Source of the DNA: Saccharothrix sp. NRRL B-16348
GTDB lineage: Bacteria; Actinomycetota; Actinomycetes; Mycobacteriales; Pseudonocardiaceae
Direction: 5' to 3'
Assembly: GCF_001280085.1 (NCBI RefSeq)
Contig: NZ_LGED01000220.1
Location: 62,001 to 126,000 of the forward strand
Length of the DNA: 64,000 bases
A program made the translations under genes and the position numbers. Shown here one piece after another: positions 50,942 through 61,015 of the stretch (positions within the stretch are counted from its first letter, which is position 1; the number at the start of each line of letters is the position of its first letter). Below the pieces are notes generated by a model. That model was not told where the DNA came from. It worked only from the letters and a program-made list of their open reading frames with translations, and made no database searches.

Positions 50942-51085
50942 CTCGGCCGCCTCACTTTCCGATGTAGACGGACGACGAAGATGTCGCGATCTCTTGAACC
51001 CCGACGACTACTACCGACCCATGCTCGTCGTGCCACCGCTCCGTAAAACCCCGTCCCGCAGTGAACGCCGACGTTGGACCTCGGC

Positions 51086-52400
51086 TCACCGCGCTTGCCG
51101 GCCGCGGACCCCGGTGTGCTCGTACGGCGGTGCGGCTGAGGGCCGCCAGCCGCGGCGTGAGTCGACCGCGTGGATGTCCGCGACACCCCGGACGGCGCGG
51201 AGGCGTGCTCCCGGGTCCGTCGACACGAAGAGCGCGTGCGCCGCGGACGCCAGCGTCACGTGGCGGTGCCACCCGGCGAACGAACGGCCGCTGAAGTCGC
51301 GCAGGCCCACCTGGTCGCCGACGTCGACCGCGTCCCGGTCCACCCGGTCGACCCAGCTTCGCCAGGTGCAGCAACGCGCCCAGCGGCGTCGAGTCGCCGA
51401 GGTCGGTCAGCCACAGCTGCGCGGGCCAGGGGTGGCCGACCGGGCCGGTGCCGATCAGGTGCAGGTCGGGGACGGTGTCCGCGCCCGGCTCGGTGGGCAG
51501 GCCCACCCGCACCGCGGCCACCAGGTCCGTGCGGGTCGTGGGGATGGGTTCGTGGTCGGTCCAGCTGAGCAGCCGCCTGGCGGACCGCAGGGCGCCGATC
51601 AACCGGTAGGCGGGCGTCGCGCCGGACGTCAGGCCGGGCAGCCGCACGTCGTCGGTGGTGAGCTGGTGGTTGGTGCCGATCCGGACCAGCCAGGGCAGCC
51701 CGACCGCGCCCAACCGGCTCGTGAGGTGCTCGATGTCCAGGCACCGGGCGTCGAAGACCACCGGCCGCAGCGGCACGCCCGGCCTGGACGCGACCTCCAG
51801 GTAGGCCTCCACCACGCAGTCGGTGATGCTCTCCTCGTCGACACCGTCGGGGATCGACGCGCGACTGCGCTTGCGCTCGTCCCGCAGCCAGGTCCGCGGC
51901 AGGTGCAGCCGCCAGTTCACCGGGCTGCTGACCTCGTCGGACGCGGCCCACACGCCCAACGCGTGCTGGGCGTTGAGCGCCTGGCCGTGCGACGGGCAGA
52001 ACCGCCTGCCGACGCCGACCGAGTCGTTGCCCGCCTTCGGGATCACCATCGGTCTGACCACCCACGCCCGCGGCGGCATCGCGGACACGGTGTAGTCGGT
52101 GAGGGCCTCGCGGACCGGGATCCAGTCCCACGTCGAGTCGCTGATGAAGTGGTGCAGGCTCTGCTCGGTGGCGTGACCGCCGACGGCGGCGGCCACGTTG
52201 CGCATGGACTTGCGTCCCGGCGTGGTGAGCAGGCCGTACAGGTAGCACATCCCCTTGCGGCGCTGATCACTTCTGCCCATGGACGTGAACAAACCACTGC
52301 TCAACTCGTCGAGCACGTCGTGGTGCAGGTCGAGCCGCGGCGACAAGACGACGCTCACGTAGTTTTCCCCCAAACCATCGAATTCGATGGAGACACTCAT
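51086..52400 (-). pseudogene. IS701-like transposase gene with a frameshift
   Basis: From ATG 52400 the frame codes for an IS701-type actinobacterial transposase: SDQRRKGMCYLYGLLTTPGR, SMRNVAAAVGG, TEQSLHHFISDSTWDW and WVVRPMVIPKAG are characteristic. Homology stays in frame to GALLHLAKL (near 51345). It then continues in another frame as DVGDQVGLRDFSGRSFAGWH and VTLASAAHALF, ending at 51086. One base is lost or gained near 51345. No terminal inverted repeats or target duplication could be seen. It may be an inactivated element; a translational frameshift cannot be ruled out by eye. It separates the CAZyme island from cluster B. Confidence 0.72.
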
Positions 52401-52766
52401 CGAGTCGTCGGTTCGAGTGTCCGGGAGCCCGCCGGCCGTGGCTAGGTGGCCGGCTCACCACCCCTACCGCGGAGACTGTTGGTGCCGGCCCGTTTACCGC
52501 TCCCACCTGCGGCGACCTCGGCAGGTTCGTCACTGTGGACGGCGGCCCGATTCGCACTGCACTGGAAATCCGTCGCAGTGCCGACCCGCCACATTACCCC
52601 GTGACCATTCGATCGGCGCGGTCGACCTGACACCTGACGGCCGACGTGACGGATTCGCGCGGACCCGATGAACTCCGGCGGCTTTTCTCCGCCGCCATTG
52701 CCGCGGCCCACCACGCTGGACGACGCCGACGCATTCGAGCGCGGTACAGCGAACGGGAGAAGTCAA
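52401..52766. other. non-coding stretch before cluster B
   Basis: No convincing gene. It must hold the promoter of the plus-strand aromatic operon that starts at 52767. I could not assign promoter boxes. An in-frame ATG at 52668 would extend the DAHP synthase by 33 residues but has no family resemblance. Confidence 0.5.
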
Positions 52767-53936
52767 GTGGACCAGGAGTTGCTCGACATGATCCCCCACC
52801 AGGCGCCGCAACAGCCCCCGTGGCCCGACCGGACCCGCCTGGACCGGGTCCGGCGGGATCTCGCGACCCGCCCGGCGCTGGTCGGGGTGGACGACGTGCG
52901 GACCCTGCGGGCGCTGCTGGCACGGGTCGCGGCCGGCGAGGCGAACGTGATCCAGGCCGGCGACTGCGCCGAGGACCCGTCCGAGTGCACCGTCGGTTAC
53001 GTGGCGCGCAAGGCCGCGCTGCTCGACGTGCTGGCGGGCACGATGAAGCTCAACACGCACAAGCCGGTGCTGCGCGCGGGCCGGCTCGCGGGCCAGTTCG
53101 CCAAGCCCCGGTCCAAGCCGACCGAGTCGTTCGGCGGCGTGGAACTGCCGGTCTACCGGGGGCACATGGTGAACAGCCCGGAGCCCGACCCCGAGCGCCG
53201 CAGGCCGGACCCGCGCAGACTGCTCACCGGCTACCTCGCCGCCCGCGAGGCGATGGGCAACCTCGGCTGGCCCGTCCCCGCGGGCGGTGGTTTCGACCCG
53301 GCCGTGTGGACCAGCCACGAGGCGCTGTTGCTGGACTACGAGTTGCCGATGGTGCGGCGCACCGCGTCGGGCGAGCTGATGCTCACCTCGACGCACTGGC
53401 CGTGGATCGGCGAGCGCACCCGCGCGCTGGACGGCATGCACGTCGCGCTGCTGGCGAAGGTGGTCAACCCGGTGGCGTGCAAGGTCGGGCCGAAGGCGAC
53501 GCCCGCGGAGGTGACCGCGCTGTGCGCGCGGCTCGACCCCGACCGCGAGCCCGGCCGGCTGACGCTGATCGCGCGGATGGGCGCGCAGGCCGTGGACGAG
53601 CGGTTGCCCGCGCTGGTGCGGGCGGTGCGCGCGGCGGGGCACCCGGTGATCTGGCTGTGCGACCCGATGCACGGCAACACCGTGCAGACGCCCTCGGGGC
53701 TCAAGACCCGGGCGGTGGACACCATCATCCGGGAAGTGCGGGCGGCGCAGCGCGCGATCACCGAGGCCGGGGGCGTCGCGGGCGGTCTGCACCTGGAGAC
53801 CGCGACCGACGACGTCACCGAGTGCGCGTCCACCACGGGCGACTACGACCACGTCGGCGACAAGTACACGACTTTCTGCGACCCGCGGCTCAACCTCGGG
53901 CAGGCCGTCACGGTCGTCTCGGCGTGGGTCGGCTGA
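52767..53936 (+). CDS. phzC: class II DAHP synthase (PhzC type)
   Basis: A 389-residue plant-type 3-deoxy-D-arabino-heptulosonate 7-phosphate synthase. It joins phosphoenolpyruvate and erythrose 4-phosphate to open the shikimate pathway. Motifs are IQAGDCAEDP with the metal Cys, KPVLRAGRLAGQFAKPRS, WIGERTR, KVGPKATPAEV, CDPMHGNT and GGLHLE. GTG 52767 with GGGAGA upstream gives VDQELLDMIPHQAPQQPPW, the length of the short PhzC forms that lack the feedback domains. A copy inside a secondary cluster serves to raise chorismate supply. First gene of a plus-strand operon. Confidence 0.93.
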   Translation: MDQELLDMIPHQAPQQPPWPDRTRLDRVRRDLATRPALVGVDDVRTLRALLARVAAGEANVIQAGDCAEDPSECTVGYVARKAALLDVLAGTMKLNTHKPVLRAGRLAGQFAKPRSKPTESFGGVELPVYRGHMVNSPEPDPERRRPDPRRLLTGYLAAREAMGNLGWPVPAGGGFDPAVWTSHEALLLDYELPMVRRTASGELMLTSTHWPWIGERTRALDGMHVALLAKVVNPVACKVGPKATPAEVTALCARLDPDREPGRLTLIARMGAQAVDERLPALVRAVRAAGHPVIWLCDPMHGNTVQTPSGLKTRAVDTIIREVRAAQRAITEAGGVAGGLHLETATDDVTECASTTGDYDHVGDKYTTFCDPRLNLGQAVTVVSAWVG

Positions 53937-53952
53937 GCGATCGGGAGGCGTG

Positions 53953-54723
53953 ATGCGCGACAAGATCGCACTGGTGACCGGCGCCGCCGGCGGTATCGGC
54001 GCGGCCGTGGTGGGCGCGCTCGCCGGACGCGGCGCGACCGTGGCGGCCGTGGACCGCGACCCCGGGCGGCTCGCCGAGTCGGTCGACGGGTTCACCGCCC
54101 GCGGGTGGTCGGTGACCGGGCACACCGCCGACGTGGCCGACCCGGCCGAGGTGGAAGCCCTGGTCGACCGGGTCGAGCGCGAGTCCGGCCCGCTGGACTT
54201 CCTGGTCAACGCGGCGGGAGTGCTGCGCCTGGGCGCCGTGCTCGACCTGTCCGAGGAGGACTGGGCCACGACGCTGGCGGTCAACTGCGGCGGCGTCTTC
54301 CACGTCTCCCGCGCGGTGGTGCGGCGGATGGTGCCGCGCCGCCGGGGCGCCGTGGTCACGGTCACCTCCAACGCCGCGGGGACCGCGCGGGCGGACATGG
54401 GCGCGTACGCCGCGTCGAAGGCGGCGGCGTCGATGCTCACCAAGTGCCTCGGCCTGGAAGTGGCCGAGCACGGCATCCGCTGCAACCTCGTGGCGCCCGG
54501 CTCGACCGACACCCCGATGCTGACCTCGATGTGGCGCGACCCCGAGGGCCGGGCCACCACCATCAAGGGCAATCCCGGCGCGTACCGGGTCGGGATACCC
54601 CTGGGCCGGATCGCGAGCCCGGACGACATCGCCGAGGCGGTCGCGTTCCTGCTGTCCGACCAGGCCCGGCACATCACCATGCACGACCTGACCGTCGACG
54701 GCGGCGCCACGCTCGGCGTCTAG
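53953..54723 (+). CDS. SDR, probable 2,3-dihydro-3-hydroxyanthranilate dehydrogenase
   Basis: A 256-residue classical SDR of the EntA type: LVTGAAGGIGAAVVGALAG at the N-terminus, NAAGVLRLGAVLDLSEEDW, catalytic Ser in TVTSNAAG and YAASKAAASMLTKCL with Tyr and Lys, then GSTDTPM. EntA oxidises dihydrodihydroxybenzoate. Placed between PhzC and PhzD here, it should aromatise the PhzD product DHHA to 3-hydroxyanthranilate. ATG 53953 is chosen over GTG 53950 for a better distance to GGGAGG. Confidence 0.85.
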   Translation: MRDKIALVTGAAGGIGAAVVGALAGRGATVAAVDRDPGRLAESVDGFTARGWSVTGHTADVADPAEVEALVDRVERESGPLDFLVNAAGVLRLGAVLDLSEEDWATTLAVNCGGVFHVSRAVVRRMVPRRRGAVVTVTSNAAGTARADMGAYAASKAAASMLTKCLGLEVAEHGIRCNLVAPGSTDTPMLTSMWRDPEGRATTIKGNPGAYRVGIPLGRIASPDDIAEAVAFLLSDQARHITMHDLTVDGGATLGV

Positions 54724-54744
54724 GCGACACCTCTGGAGGAGCCC

Positions 54745-55404
54745 ATGACAGGCATCCCACCCATCGAACCCTATGCGATGCCGACGCCCGACTCGTTGCC
54801 CGGCAACGAGGTCGACTGGGTGGTCGCACCCGGCCGCGCGGTGCTGCTCGTGCACGACATGCAGCGCTTCTTCCTGCGCCCGTTCGACGTGGTGCCGGAG
54901 TTCCGCGACGAGCTGGTGGACAACATCGCCGCCTTGCTGCGGTGGAGCCGGTCGCACGGCATCCCGGTGGCCTACACCGCCCAGCCGGGCGACATGACCA
55001 GCGAGCAGCGCGGTCTGCTGCGCGACTTCTGGGGCCCCGGCATGAAAGTGGACCCGGCGGACCGCACGATCGTGCCGCTGCTGGAACCGCGGCCGGGCGA
55101 CTGGCAGCTCACCAAGTGGCGCTACAGCGCCTTCTTCCGCTCGGACCTGGTGCGGCGCCTGCGCGAGGCCGATCGCGACCAGCTGATCCTGTGCGGCGTG
55201 TACGCGCACGTCGGCGTGCAGGCCACCGCGGTGGACGCGTTCAGCCACGACGTGGCGCCGTTCGTGGTCGCGGACGCGGTCGGCGACTTCTCCGAGCGCG
55301 ACCACCGCGATGCGCTGGAGTACATGGCGAAGCGGTGCGCCGCGGTCGTGCCGACGGGGTCGTTGTTCGGCACGCCCGTCGAGGCGCGGTTGGGCGTGCG
55401 ATGA
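54745..55404 (+). CDS. phzD: PhzD isochorismatase-family enzyme
   Basis: A 219-residue hydrolase that splits the vinyl ether of 2-amino-2-deoxyisochorismate to DHHA and pyruvate. The catalytic Asp38 ([14 protein letters not shown]) is at the same position as in Pseudomonas PhzD, and Lys124 in [11 protein letters not shown] matches the second key residue. [17 protein letters not shown] follows, lacking the Cys of ordinary isochorismatase-like hydrolases. GGAGGAG precedes ATG 54745. Its stop overlaps the PhzE start (ATGA). Confidence 0.95.
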   Translation: MTGIPPIEPYAMPTPDSLPGNEVDWVVAPGRAVLLVHDMQRFFLRPFDVVPEFRDELVDNIAALLRWSRSHGIPVAYTAQPGDMTSEQRGLLRDFWGPGMKVDPADRTIVPLLEPRPGDWQLTKWRYSAFFRSDLVRRLREADRDQLILCGVYAHVGVQATAVDAFSHDVAPFVVADAVGDFSERDHRDALEYMAKRCAAVVPTGSLFGTPVEARLGVR

Positions 55405-57269
55405 GCGCCACGCCGTTCGACGCCGTGCTCGACGCGTCACCGCCGCCGTTCGCCCTGTTGCACCGGCCGCACGTGGCCGCGGACGCGCTGGAGGTGCTGG
55501 TGGGCTCGGTGTCGGAGCCGACGCGGCTCGCCGACGTGGAGGTGCCCGACCAGGGGCGGACCCCGGCCGAGACGTTGCTGCTGCTGCCGTTCCGCCAGAT
55601 CGTCGAACGCGGGTACGCCGCGGTGGACGACGGCGAGCCGCTGATCGCCCTGTCGGTGACCGGGCGCGAGTCCCTGCCGCTGGCCGACGCCCTGGACCGC
55701 ATCCCCGACCTGCCGATCCGGCTGTCCGGCGAGCACTTCGACGTCGACGACGACGCGTACGCCGACCTGGTGCGCCGGATCATCGCCGACGAGATCGGCC
55801 GCGGCGAGGGCGCGAACTTCGTCATCCAGCGCTCGTTCGTGGCGGTGGTCGAGGACTACTCCCCCGCCGCCGCGCTGGCGTTCTTCCGCCGCCTGGTGCG
55901 CCGCGAGACGGGGACGTACTGGACGTTCATCGTGCACACCGGCGACCGCACGTTCGTCGGCGCGAGCCCTGAACGGCACGTCAGCCTCGCGGACGGCGTG
56001 GCGGTGATGAACCCCATCAGCGGCACCAACCGCTACCCGCCCGCGGGACCGTCGCTGCCCGAGGTGATGCGGTTCCTGGCCGACCGCAAGGAGTCCGACG
56101 AGCTGTACATGGTGGTGGACGAGGAGCTCAAGATGATGACCCGGGTGTGCGACGGCGGCGCCCGGGTCACCGGGCCGCGGCTGAAGGAGATGGCCCGGCT
56201 GGCGCACACCGAGTACTTCATCGAGGGTCGCAGTTCGCTGGACCCGCGGCGGATCCTGCGCGAGACCCTGCTGGCGCCGACGGTGACCGGCAGCCCGCTG
56301 GAGAGCGCGTGCCGGGTCATCGCCCGGCACGAGCCGGTCGGCCGCGGCTACTACAGCGGGGTGATCGCCCTGCTCGGCCACGACGAGGCGGGCGGGCACG
56401 CGCTCGACTCGGCGATCCTCATCCGGACGGCCGACATCGCCCACGACGGCCGGTTGCGCATCGGCGTCGGCGCGACCCTGGTGCGCCACTCCGACCCGCT
56501 GGGCGAGGTCGCGGAGACCAGGGCCAAGGCGGCGGGACTGCTGGCCGCGCTTGGCGCCGCGGACACGACCCGGTTCGGCGACCACCCCAGCGTGCGGGAG
56601 GCGTTGCGCGACCGCAACGCCCCGATCGCCGACTTCTGGCTCGCCGACGCACGGACGCGGGCACGGGCGGTACCCGCGCTGAGCGGTCTGCGGGTCCTGG
56701 TGGTCGACGCGGAGGACACGTTCACCTCGATGCTCGCGCACATCCTGCGATCGCTGGGCCTGGTCGTGACCGTGCGGCGGTTCGACGAGGAGTACTCGTT
56801 CGACGGGCACGACGTCGTGGTGCTCGGCCCCGGGCCCGGCGATCCGCGCGACGACGACCACCCCAAGATCGCCCACCTGGGCGCGGCGGTCGACGCGTTG
56901 CTGGAGCACCGGCGGCCGTTCGTCGCGGTGTGCCTGAGCCACCAGGTGCTCAGCCGCAGGCTGGGGTTCGAGGTCGCCCGGCGGGACGTGCCGAACCAGG
57001 GCGTGCAGAAGGCCATCGAGCTGTTCGGCCGGACGGAGCACGTCGGCTTCTACAACACGTTCTCCGCGCGCAGCGCGCAGGACAAGGCCGACTGCCCCGG
57101 TGTAGGAGTGGTCGAGGTGAGCCGGGACGGTGTGGAGGGCACGCCGGGTGAGGTGCACGCGTTGCGCGGGCCGCACTTCACCTCGGTGCAGTTCCACGCC
57201 GAGTCCGTGCTGACCAGGGACGGCGAGCGGATCATCGGCGACCTGCTGGTCGAGGCGATGAACCTGTGA
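55401..57269 (+). CDS. phzE: PhzE, 2-amino-2-deoxyisochorismate synthase
   Basis: A 622-residue fusion of a chorismate-binding domain (1-420) and a glutamine amidotransferase (about 430-622). The first has [34 protein letters not shown] and [20 protein letters not shown]. The second has the nucleophile Cys511 in VCLSHQVLS (the PhzE form of the usual GxCxGxQ) and His599/Glu601 in FHAES. It converts chorismate and glutamine to ADIC and, unlike anthranilate synthase, keeps the pyruvyl group for PhzD. ATG 55401 overlaps phzD. Confidence 0.95.
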   Translation: MSATPFDAVLDASPPPFALLHRPHVAADALEVLVGSVSEPTRLADVEVPDQGRTPAETLLLLPFRQIVERGYAAVDDGEPLIALSVTGRESLPLADALDRIPDLPIRLSGEHFDVDDDAYADLVRRIIADEIGRGEGANFVIQRSFVAVVEDYSPAAALAFFRRLVRRETGTYWTFIVHTGDRTFVGASPERHVSLADGVAVMNPISGTNRYPPAGPSLPEVMRFLADRKESDELYMVVDEELKMMTRVCDGGARVTGPRLKEMARLAHTEYFIEGRSSLDPRRILRETLLAPTVTGSPLESACRVIARHEPVGRGYYSGVIALLGHDEAGGHALDSAILIRTADIAHDGRLRIGVGATLVRHSDPLGEVAETRAKAAGLLAALGAADTTRFGDHPSVREALRDRNAPIADFWLADARTRARAVPALSGLRVLVVDAEDTFTSMLAHILRSLGLVVTVRRFDEEYSFDGHDVVVLGPGPGDPRDDDHPKIAHLGAAVDALLEHRRPFVAVCLSHQVLSRRLGFEVARRDVPNQGVQKAIELFGRTEHVGFYNTFSARSAQDKADCPGVGVVEVSRDGVEGTPGEVHALRGPHFTSVQFHAESVLTRDGERIIGDLLVEAMNL

Positions 57270-57279
57270 GGAGTGCGTG

Positions 57280-58476
57280 ATGACGAGGGTTCTCATCGCC
57301 GGCGGCGGCATCGGCGGGCTGGCCACGGCCTTGAGCGCGGCGGCGCGCGGGCACCGGGTGACGGTGCTGGAGCGGCGCGGCGAGTTCACCGAGCTGGGCG
57401 CGGGCATCCAACTGGCGCCCAACGCCTTCCACGCCCTGGACGTGCTGGGCGTGGGGCAGGCGGTCCGGGACCGCGCGGTGTTCGTGGACGAGCTGAGGTT
57501 CATGGACGGGACCACGGACCGGACGGTGGCCGCGATGGCGCTGACCGACGACTACCGCCACCGCTTCGGCAACCCGTACGCGGTGGTGCACCGCACGGAC
57601 CTCTACCAACCGCTGTTGGCGGCGTGCCGCCGCGCGCCCGGCGTCGACCTGCGGGTGGACAGCCCGGTGGTGCGGTACGAGCAGGACGACGACGAGGTCG
57701 TCGCGGTGCTCGGCTCCGGGGCGCGGGTCGCCGGTGACGTCCTGGTCGGCGCGGACGGCATCCGCTCGACCGTGCGGGAGCGGATGCTGGGCGACGGCGA
57801 GCCGCGGGTGTCCGGGCACACCATCTACCGGTCGGTCATCCCGATGGAACGGGTCCCCGAGGACCTGAGGTGGAACGTGGTGACGCTGTGGGCGGGCCCG
57901 AAGTGGCACTTCGTGCACTACCCCATCGGCGGCGGGCGGCACCTGAACCTGGCGGCCACCCGTGACGACGGCGCGGCCCGGGTCGTGGTGGGCGCTCCCG
58001 CGGAGACCGCGCACGTCCACGGTCAGTTCGCGGACATGGGGCCCCGCGCCCGGCGGCTGCTGGAACTGGGCGAGGACTGGAAGACCTGGGTGCTGTGCGA
58101 CCGCGACCCGGCCGACGAGTGGGTGGACGGACGGGTCGTGCTGCTCGGCGACGCCGCCCACCCGATGCTCCAGTACGCGGCCCAGGGCGCGTGCATGGCG
58201 TTGGAGGACGCGGTGGTGCTGGGCGAGCTGCTCGACTGCGGTCCGGCCGACGTGCCGGGCCGGTTGGCCAGGTTCCGCGACGAGCGGCGCGACCGGACCG
58301 CCGACGCGCAGCTGGTGTCCCGGTTCATGGGCGAAAAGCTGTACCACCCGGCGGGCGCCGAGGCGGTGGCGCGCAACGCCATGCTGTCGGCGATGTCGCA
58401 GGAGGAGCTGCGGGAGGCCGTCGCCTGGCTGCACGGCGCGCGGAGGTTCGAGAGCACGTCGCCGCGCGTGAGGTGA
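57280..58476 (+). CDS. 3-hydroxybenzoate 6-hydroxylase/salicylate hydroxylase-like flavin monooxygenase
   Basis: A 398-residue class A flavoprotein monooxygenase: IAGGGIGGLATALSAAARG at the N-terminus, LVGADGIRSTVRERM (DG motif), VLLGDAAHPMLQYAAQGACM (GD motif). The overall pattern is that of salicylate and 3-hydroxybenzoate hydroxylases. In this operon 3-hydroxyanthranilate is the natural substrate; hydroxylation para to the phenol, with or without decarboxylation, would give an aminohydroquinone. ATG 57280 is six bases after GAGGAG. Last gene of the plus-strand operon. Confidence 0.88.
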   Translation: MTRVLIAGGGIGGLATALSAAARGHRVTVLERRGEFTELGAGIQLAPNAFHALDVLGVGQAVRDRAVFVDELRFMDGTTDRTVAAMALTDDYRHRFGNPYAVVHRTDLYQPLLAACRRAPGVDLRVDSPVVRYEQDDDEVVAVLGSGARVAGDVLVGADGIRSTVRERMLGDGEPRVSGHTIYRSVIPMERVPEDLRWNVVTLWAGPKWHFVHYPIGGGRHLNLAATRDDGAARVVVGAPAETAHVHGQFADMGPRARRLLELGEDWKTWVLCDRDPADEWVDGRVVLLGDAAHPMLQYAAQGACMALEDAVVLGELLDCGPADVPGRLARFRDERRDRTADAQLVSRFMGEKLYHPAGAEAVARNAMLSAMSQEELREAVAWLHGARRFESTSPRVR

Positions 58477-58489
58477 CGCGTGGGACGCC

Positions 58490-58523
58490 GAACGCTCGGC
58501 CGGTGCGCGCCGGCCGAGCGTTC
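58490..58523. terminator. perfect bidirectional terminator
   Basis: GAACGCTCGGCCGG (58490-58503) pairs perfectly with CCGGCCGAGCGTTC (58510-58523) around six bases. It lies between two convergent operons and serves both. Confidence 0.88.
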
Positions 58524-58541
58524 CGCCCGTGCGCGGCAGGT

Positions 58542-59912
58542 CTAACCACGCAGGACCGTCTTGCTGCGCATGAGGAACTCGCCCAGGAAACCGTCGTGCG
58601 GCACGCCGGGCTCCAGCCAGTACGTCGGGTGGTCGCCGTGGTAGACGTTGCTGATGGTCGGCTCGTCCAGCAGCCGGTCCACCAGCTCGTCGTCCCGCGT
58701 CATCACCGTGAGCACCAGTGACCCGCGCAGCGGTGCGACACCGTCTTCGGGCGACCACGGGGCCACCCACACGCACGGGAACGGCAGCTCCACGCCGAGG
58801 CGCCGGTCGTCGGCCGAGTCGAGCTGGTGCACGGCGGGCCGCAGCACGGTGCTGCCGTCACCCAGCTCCTCCAGGATGCCCTCGCCACCCAGCCACGCCT
58901 TGCTCTCCCGCGCCTGCGCCCGCAGGTACCGCTCGACGGTCCGGGCCGACTCGGCGCCCTGCACCGGCAGCACCGCCCGGTCGTCGTCGGGCGGCAGGCT
59001 CGGCAGCGCGGCCAAGCGCTCCGCGATCGCGGCGGCGAGCGGGCCGGGGTCGCCCTCGACCAGCACCGCCGTGGTGTTCAGGCACGCCACGCCACCGTGG
59101 AAGCTGATCGAGTCGACGATGGTGTCCAGCCGCTCGCGCCAGTCGGTGTCCGCGGTGATCAGGATCTTCGACCGGCCCGGTCCCTGCACCAGCACCCGGG
59201 CGTCGCCCGCGTACTTGCGCACCACGTCGTCACCGCCGTAGACCAGCCCGAGGTCCGCGCCGGCCAGGATCGCGTCGGCGCCGTCGTGGTCGGTCGGCAG
59301 CAGCGCCACCCGCTCCGGGCCGAACCCGGCCGCGCGCAACGCGGCGACCAACCGGTGCGGGGTGAACGGCTCGCGCCGGGACGGGCGCACCGCCACGTGG
59401 TAGCCCAGCGCCAACGCCTCCAGCCACAACGCGTGCGGTGCGGGGTGGTTGCCCGCCGCGTGCACCGCGAACACGTCGCCGCGCCGGGTCCACACGCCGC
59501 TCCCGTCCCGGGTCGCCGGGTCGCGCCAGTCGGTCACCGCGCCGCACGGCCGGGCGCCGTAGGCGCTGCGGTGCGCCTGCTCGGCCGCCTCGGCGATCTC
59601 GGCGGCGGCCCGGCGCACGATGGAGATCGGCACCCCCGACACCCGGCTGACCGACCGTTCGTAGGTCTCGAAGGACAGGCCTTCGACGGTGTCGGCGAGG
59701 AAGATGCGCGCCGCGTCGGCGAGTGCGGCGGTCCGTTCGGCCACCGGGAGCACCGGCGCACGGCGCAGCGCGGCGAGCGCGCGGTCGACGTAGAGCCGCG
59801 GCACCATGCTCAGCTCGGCCACGGCCGTCCCGCTGACGTCCGGCACGACCCGCCGGTTGCGTGCCCGGTACGGGCCCGACGGCCCGAGGGCGTCCAACGC
59901 CACCGGTTCCAT
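58542..59912 (-). CDS. LuxC-like acyl reductase
   Basis: A 456-residue aldehyde dehydrogenase-fold enzyme of the LuxC group. LuxC takes an activated acyl group on a Cys and reduces it to the aldehyde with NADPH. FAVHAAGNHPAPHALWLEAL (148-167) and VYGGDDVVRKYAGDARVLVQ (224-243) shape the cofactor site. Cys277 in SISFHGGVACLNTTAVLV is the nucleophile. It overlaps the LuxE-like gene (TGATG), reproducing the lux fatty-acid-reductase pairing. Here the acid is more likely the aryl acid of cluster B than a fatty acid. Confidence 0.85.
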   Translation of the reverse strand: MEPVALDALGPSGPYRARNRRVVPDVSGTAVAELSMVPRLYVDRALAALRRAPVLPVAERTAALADAARIFLADTVEGLSFETYERSVSRVSGVPISIVRRAAAEIAEAAEQAHRSAYGARPCGAVTDWRDPATRDGSGVWTRRGDVFAVHAAGNHPAPHALWLEALALGYHVAVRPSRREPFTPHRLVAALRAAGFGPERVALLPTDHDGADAILAGADLGLVYGGDDVVRKYAGDARVLVQGPGRSKILITADTDWRERLDTIVDSISFHGGVACLNTTAVLVEGDPGPLAAAIAERLAALPSLPPDDDRAVLPVQGAESARTVERYLRAQARESKAWLGGEGILEELGDGSTVLRPAVHQLDSADDRRLGVELPFPCVWVAPWSPEDGVAPLRGSLVLTVMTRDDELVDRLLDEPTISNVYHGDHPTYWLEPGVPHDGFLGEFLMRSKTVLRG

Positions 59913-61015
59913 CAGTACACCCCCTCGATGACCACTTCGTCGTCGAAGACCTTCACCGGCGCGATGTCGGCCACCGAGTCGCCCACCTGACCCTCCGGGC
60001 CGGCGATGCGCGTGCCGTAGTCGCGTTCGAGGTTGTTCGGCAGGAACAATCCCTTGCTGACGTGGTGCATCACGAGCCTGCCGCGCTCGCCGTGCGGGAC
60101 CGGCTCGCCGGTGTCCTCGTCGACCACGTTGAGGGACATGTACGGCGAGAACGGGTCGTAGACGCACGGGTCGTCCGCGGTCAGCCCCGGCCGCTCGCAG
60201 GTGTGGCCCAGCAGCATGGTGTTGCCGAAGCCGCTCACCAGGATCGTGTCCGGGAAAACCTCGGTGCGGTAGAGGTCGCGGGTGTCGGCGTCCATCTGGG
60301 TGCCGACCCACATGATCGCCTTGACCTTCTTGCGCACCAGCGCGACCAGCTCGTCGCGGCGGGCCAGGCGTTCCAGCACCGGCGGCGTCAGCAGCAGCAC
60401 GCCGATGTCCTGCGATTCCAGCGGATGCGCCAGCTGGTCCACCAGGTGCTCGGTGTACGCGCCCGCCTCGGCCGACCGCCCCTCCGCGATGAGCTTCTTC
60501 ACCCACCGCGGGTCGATGTCGACGGTGAACGGCCACCCGCCGCGCGCCACGGTCTGGCGCGAGAACGTCTCGCCCACCATGTGCGGGCCGGTGGGCACGA
60601 CCTGCAGCCAGTCCACGTCGCGCGGCACGCCGTGCCGGTCGAGCTGCGCGCTGCTCCACGCCAGCATCCGGTCGGTCCACTCGCGCAGCAGCACCACCCG
60701 CTTGGGCGCGCCGGTGGTGCCGCCGCTGTCGTAGACGCCCACGATCTCCGGGTCGGGCCCGTACCCGCGGGGCACGAGGTCGCGCGCCGGGACGTCACGC
60801 AGGTCGTTGGCCAGGTTGGGGAACCGGGAGAGGTCCGCGAAGCCGCGGATGTCCTCGACCGGGTCGAAGTCGAACGAGCGGGCCCGCTCGACCCAGAACG
60901 GCGCGCCCGTCTCGGGCGAGAAGTGCCAGCGCAGCGCGGCCCGGAGGAACTCCTCCGGATCGGGTCGGACGTCGAAGGGCAGGTCGAGGACCGGGTCTTC
61001 GAGGGTCGTCGCCAT
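59912..61015 (-). CDS. LuxE-like acyl-protein synthetase
   Basis: A 367-residue adenylating enzyme of the LuxE/PaaK-related group: phosphate loop VGVYDSGGTTGAPKRVVLLR (about 91-110), VPTGPHMVGETFSRQTVA, and IMWVGTQMDADTRDLYRTEV followed by GFGNTMLLGH. LuxE activates a carboxylate with ATP, holds it on a Cys and passes it to LuxC. With the LuxC-like gene it should reduce a carboxylic acid to an aldehyde without CoA or a carrier protein. ATG 61015 shares a base with the aldo/keto reductase stop. Confidence 0.87.
   Translation of the reverse strand: MATTLEDPVLDLPFDVRPDPEEFLRAALRWHFSPETGAPFWVERARSFDFDPVEDIRGFADLSRFPNLANDLRDVPARDLVPRGYGPDPEIVGVYDSGGTTGAPKRVVLLREWTDRMLAWSSAQLDRHGVPRDVDWLQVVPTGPHMVGETFSRQTVARGGWPFTVDIDPRWVKKLIAEGRSAEAGAYTEHLVDQLAHPLESQDIGVLLLTPPVLERLARRDELVALVRKKVKAIMWVGTQMDADTRDLYRTEVFPDTILVSGFGNTMLLGHTCERPGLTADDPCVYDPFSPYMSLNVVDEDTGEPVPHGERGRLVMHHVSKGLFLPNNLERDYGTRIAGPEGQVGDSVADIAPVKVFDDEVVIEGVY

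Noticed and set aside
52767..57269. A full phenazine cluster
   Set aside because: phzC, D and E are present but no phzF, phzA/B or phzG is visible, and an EntA-type SDR is inserted. 3-Hydroxyanthranilate fits better.
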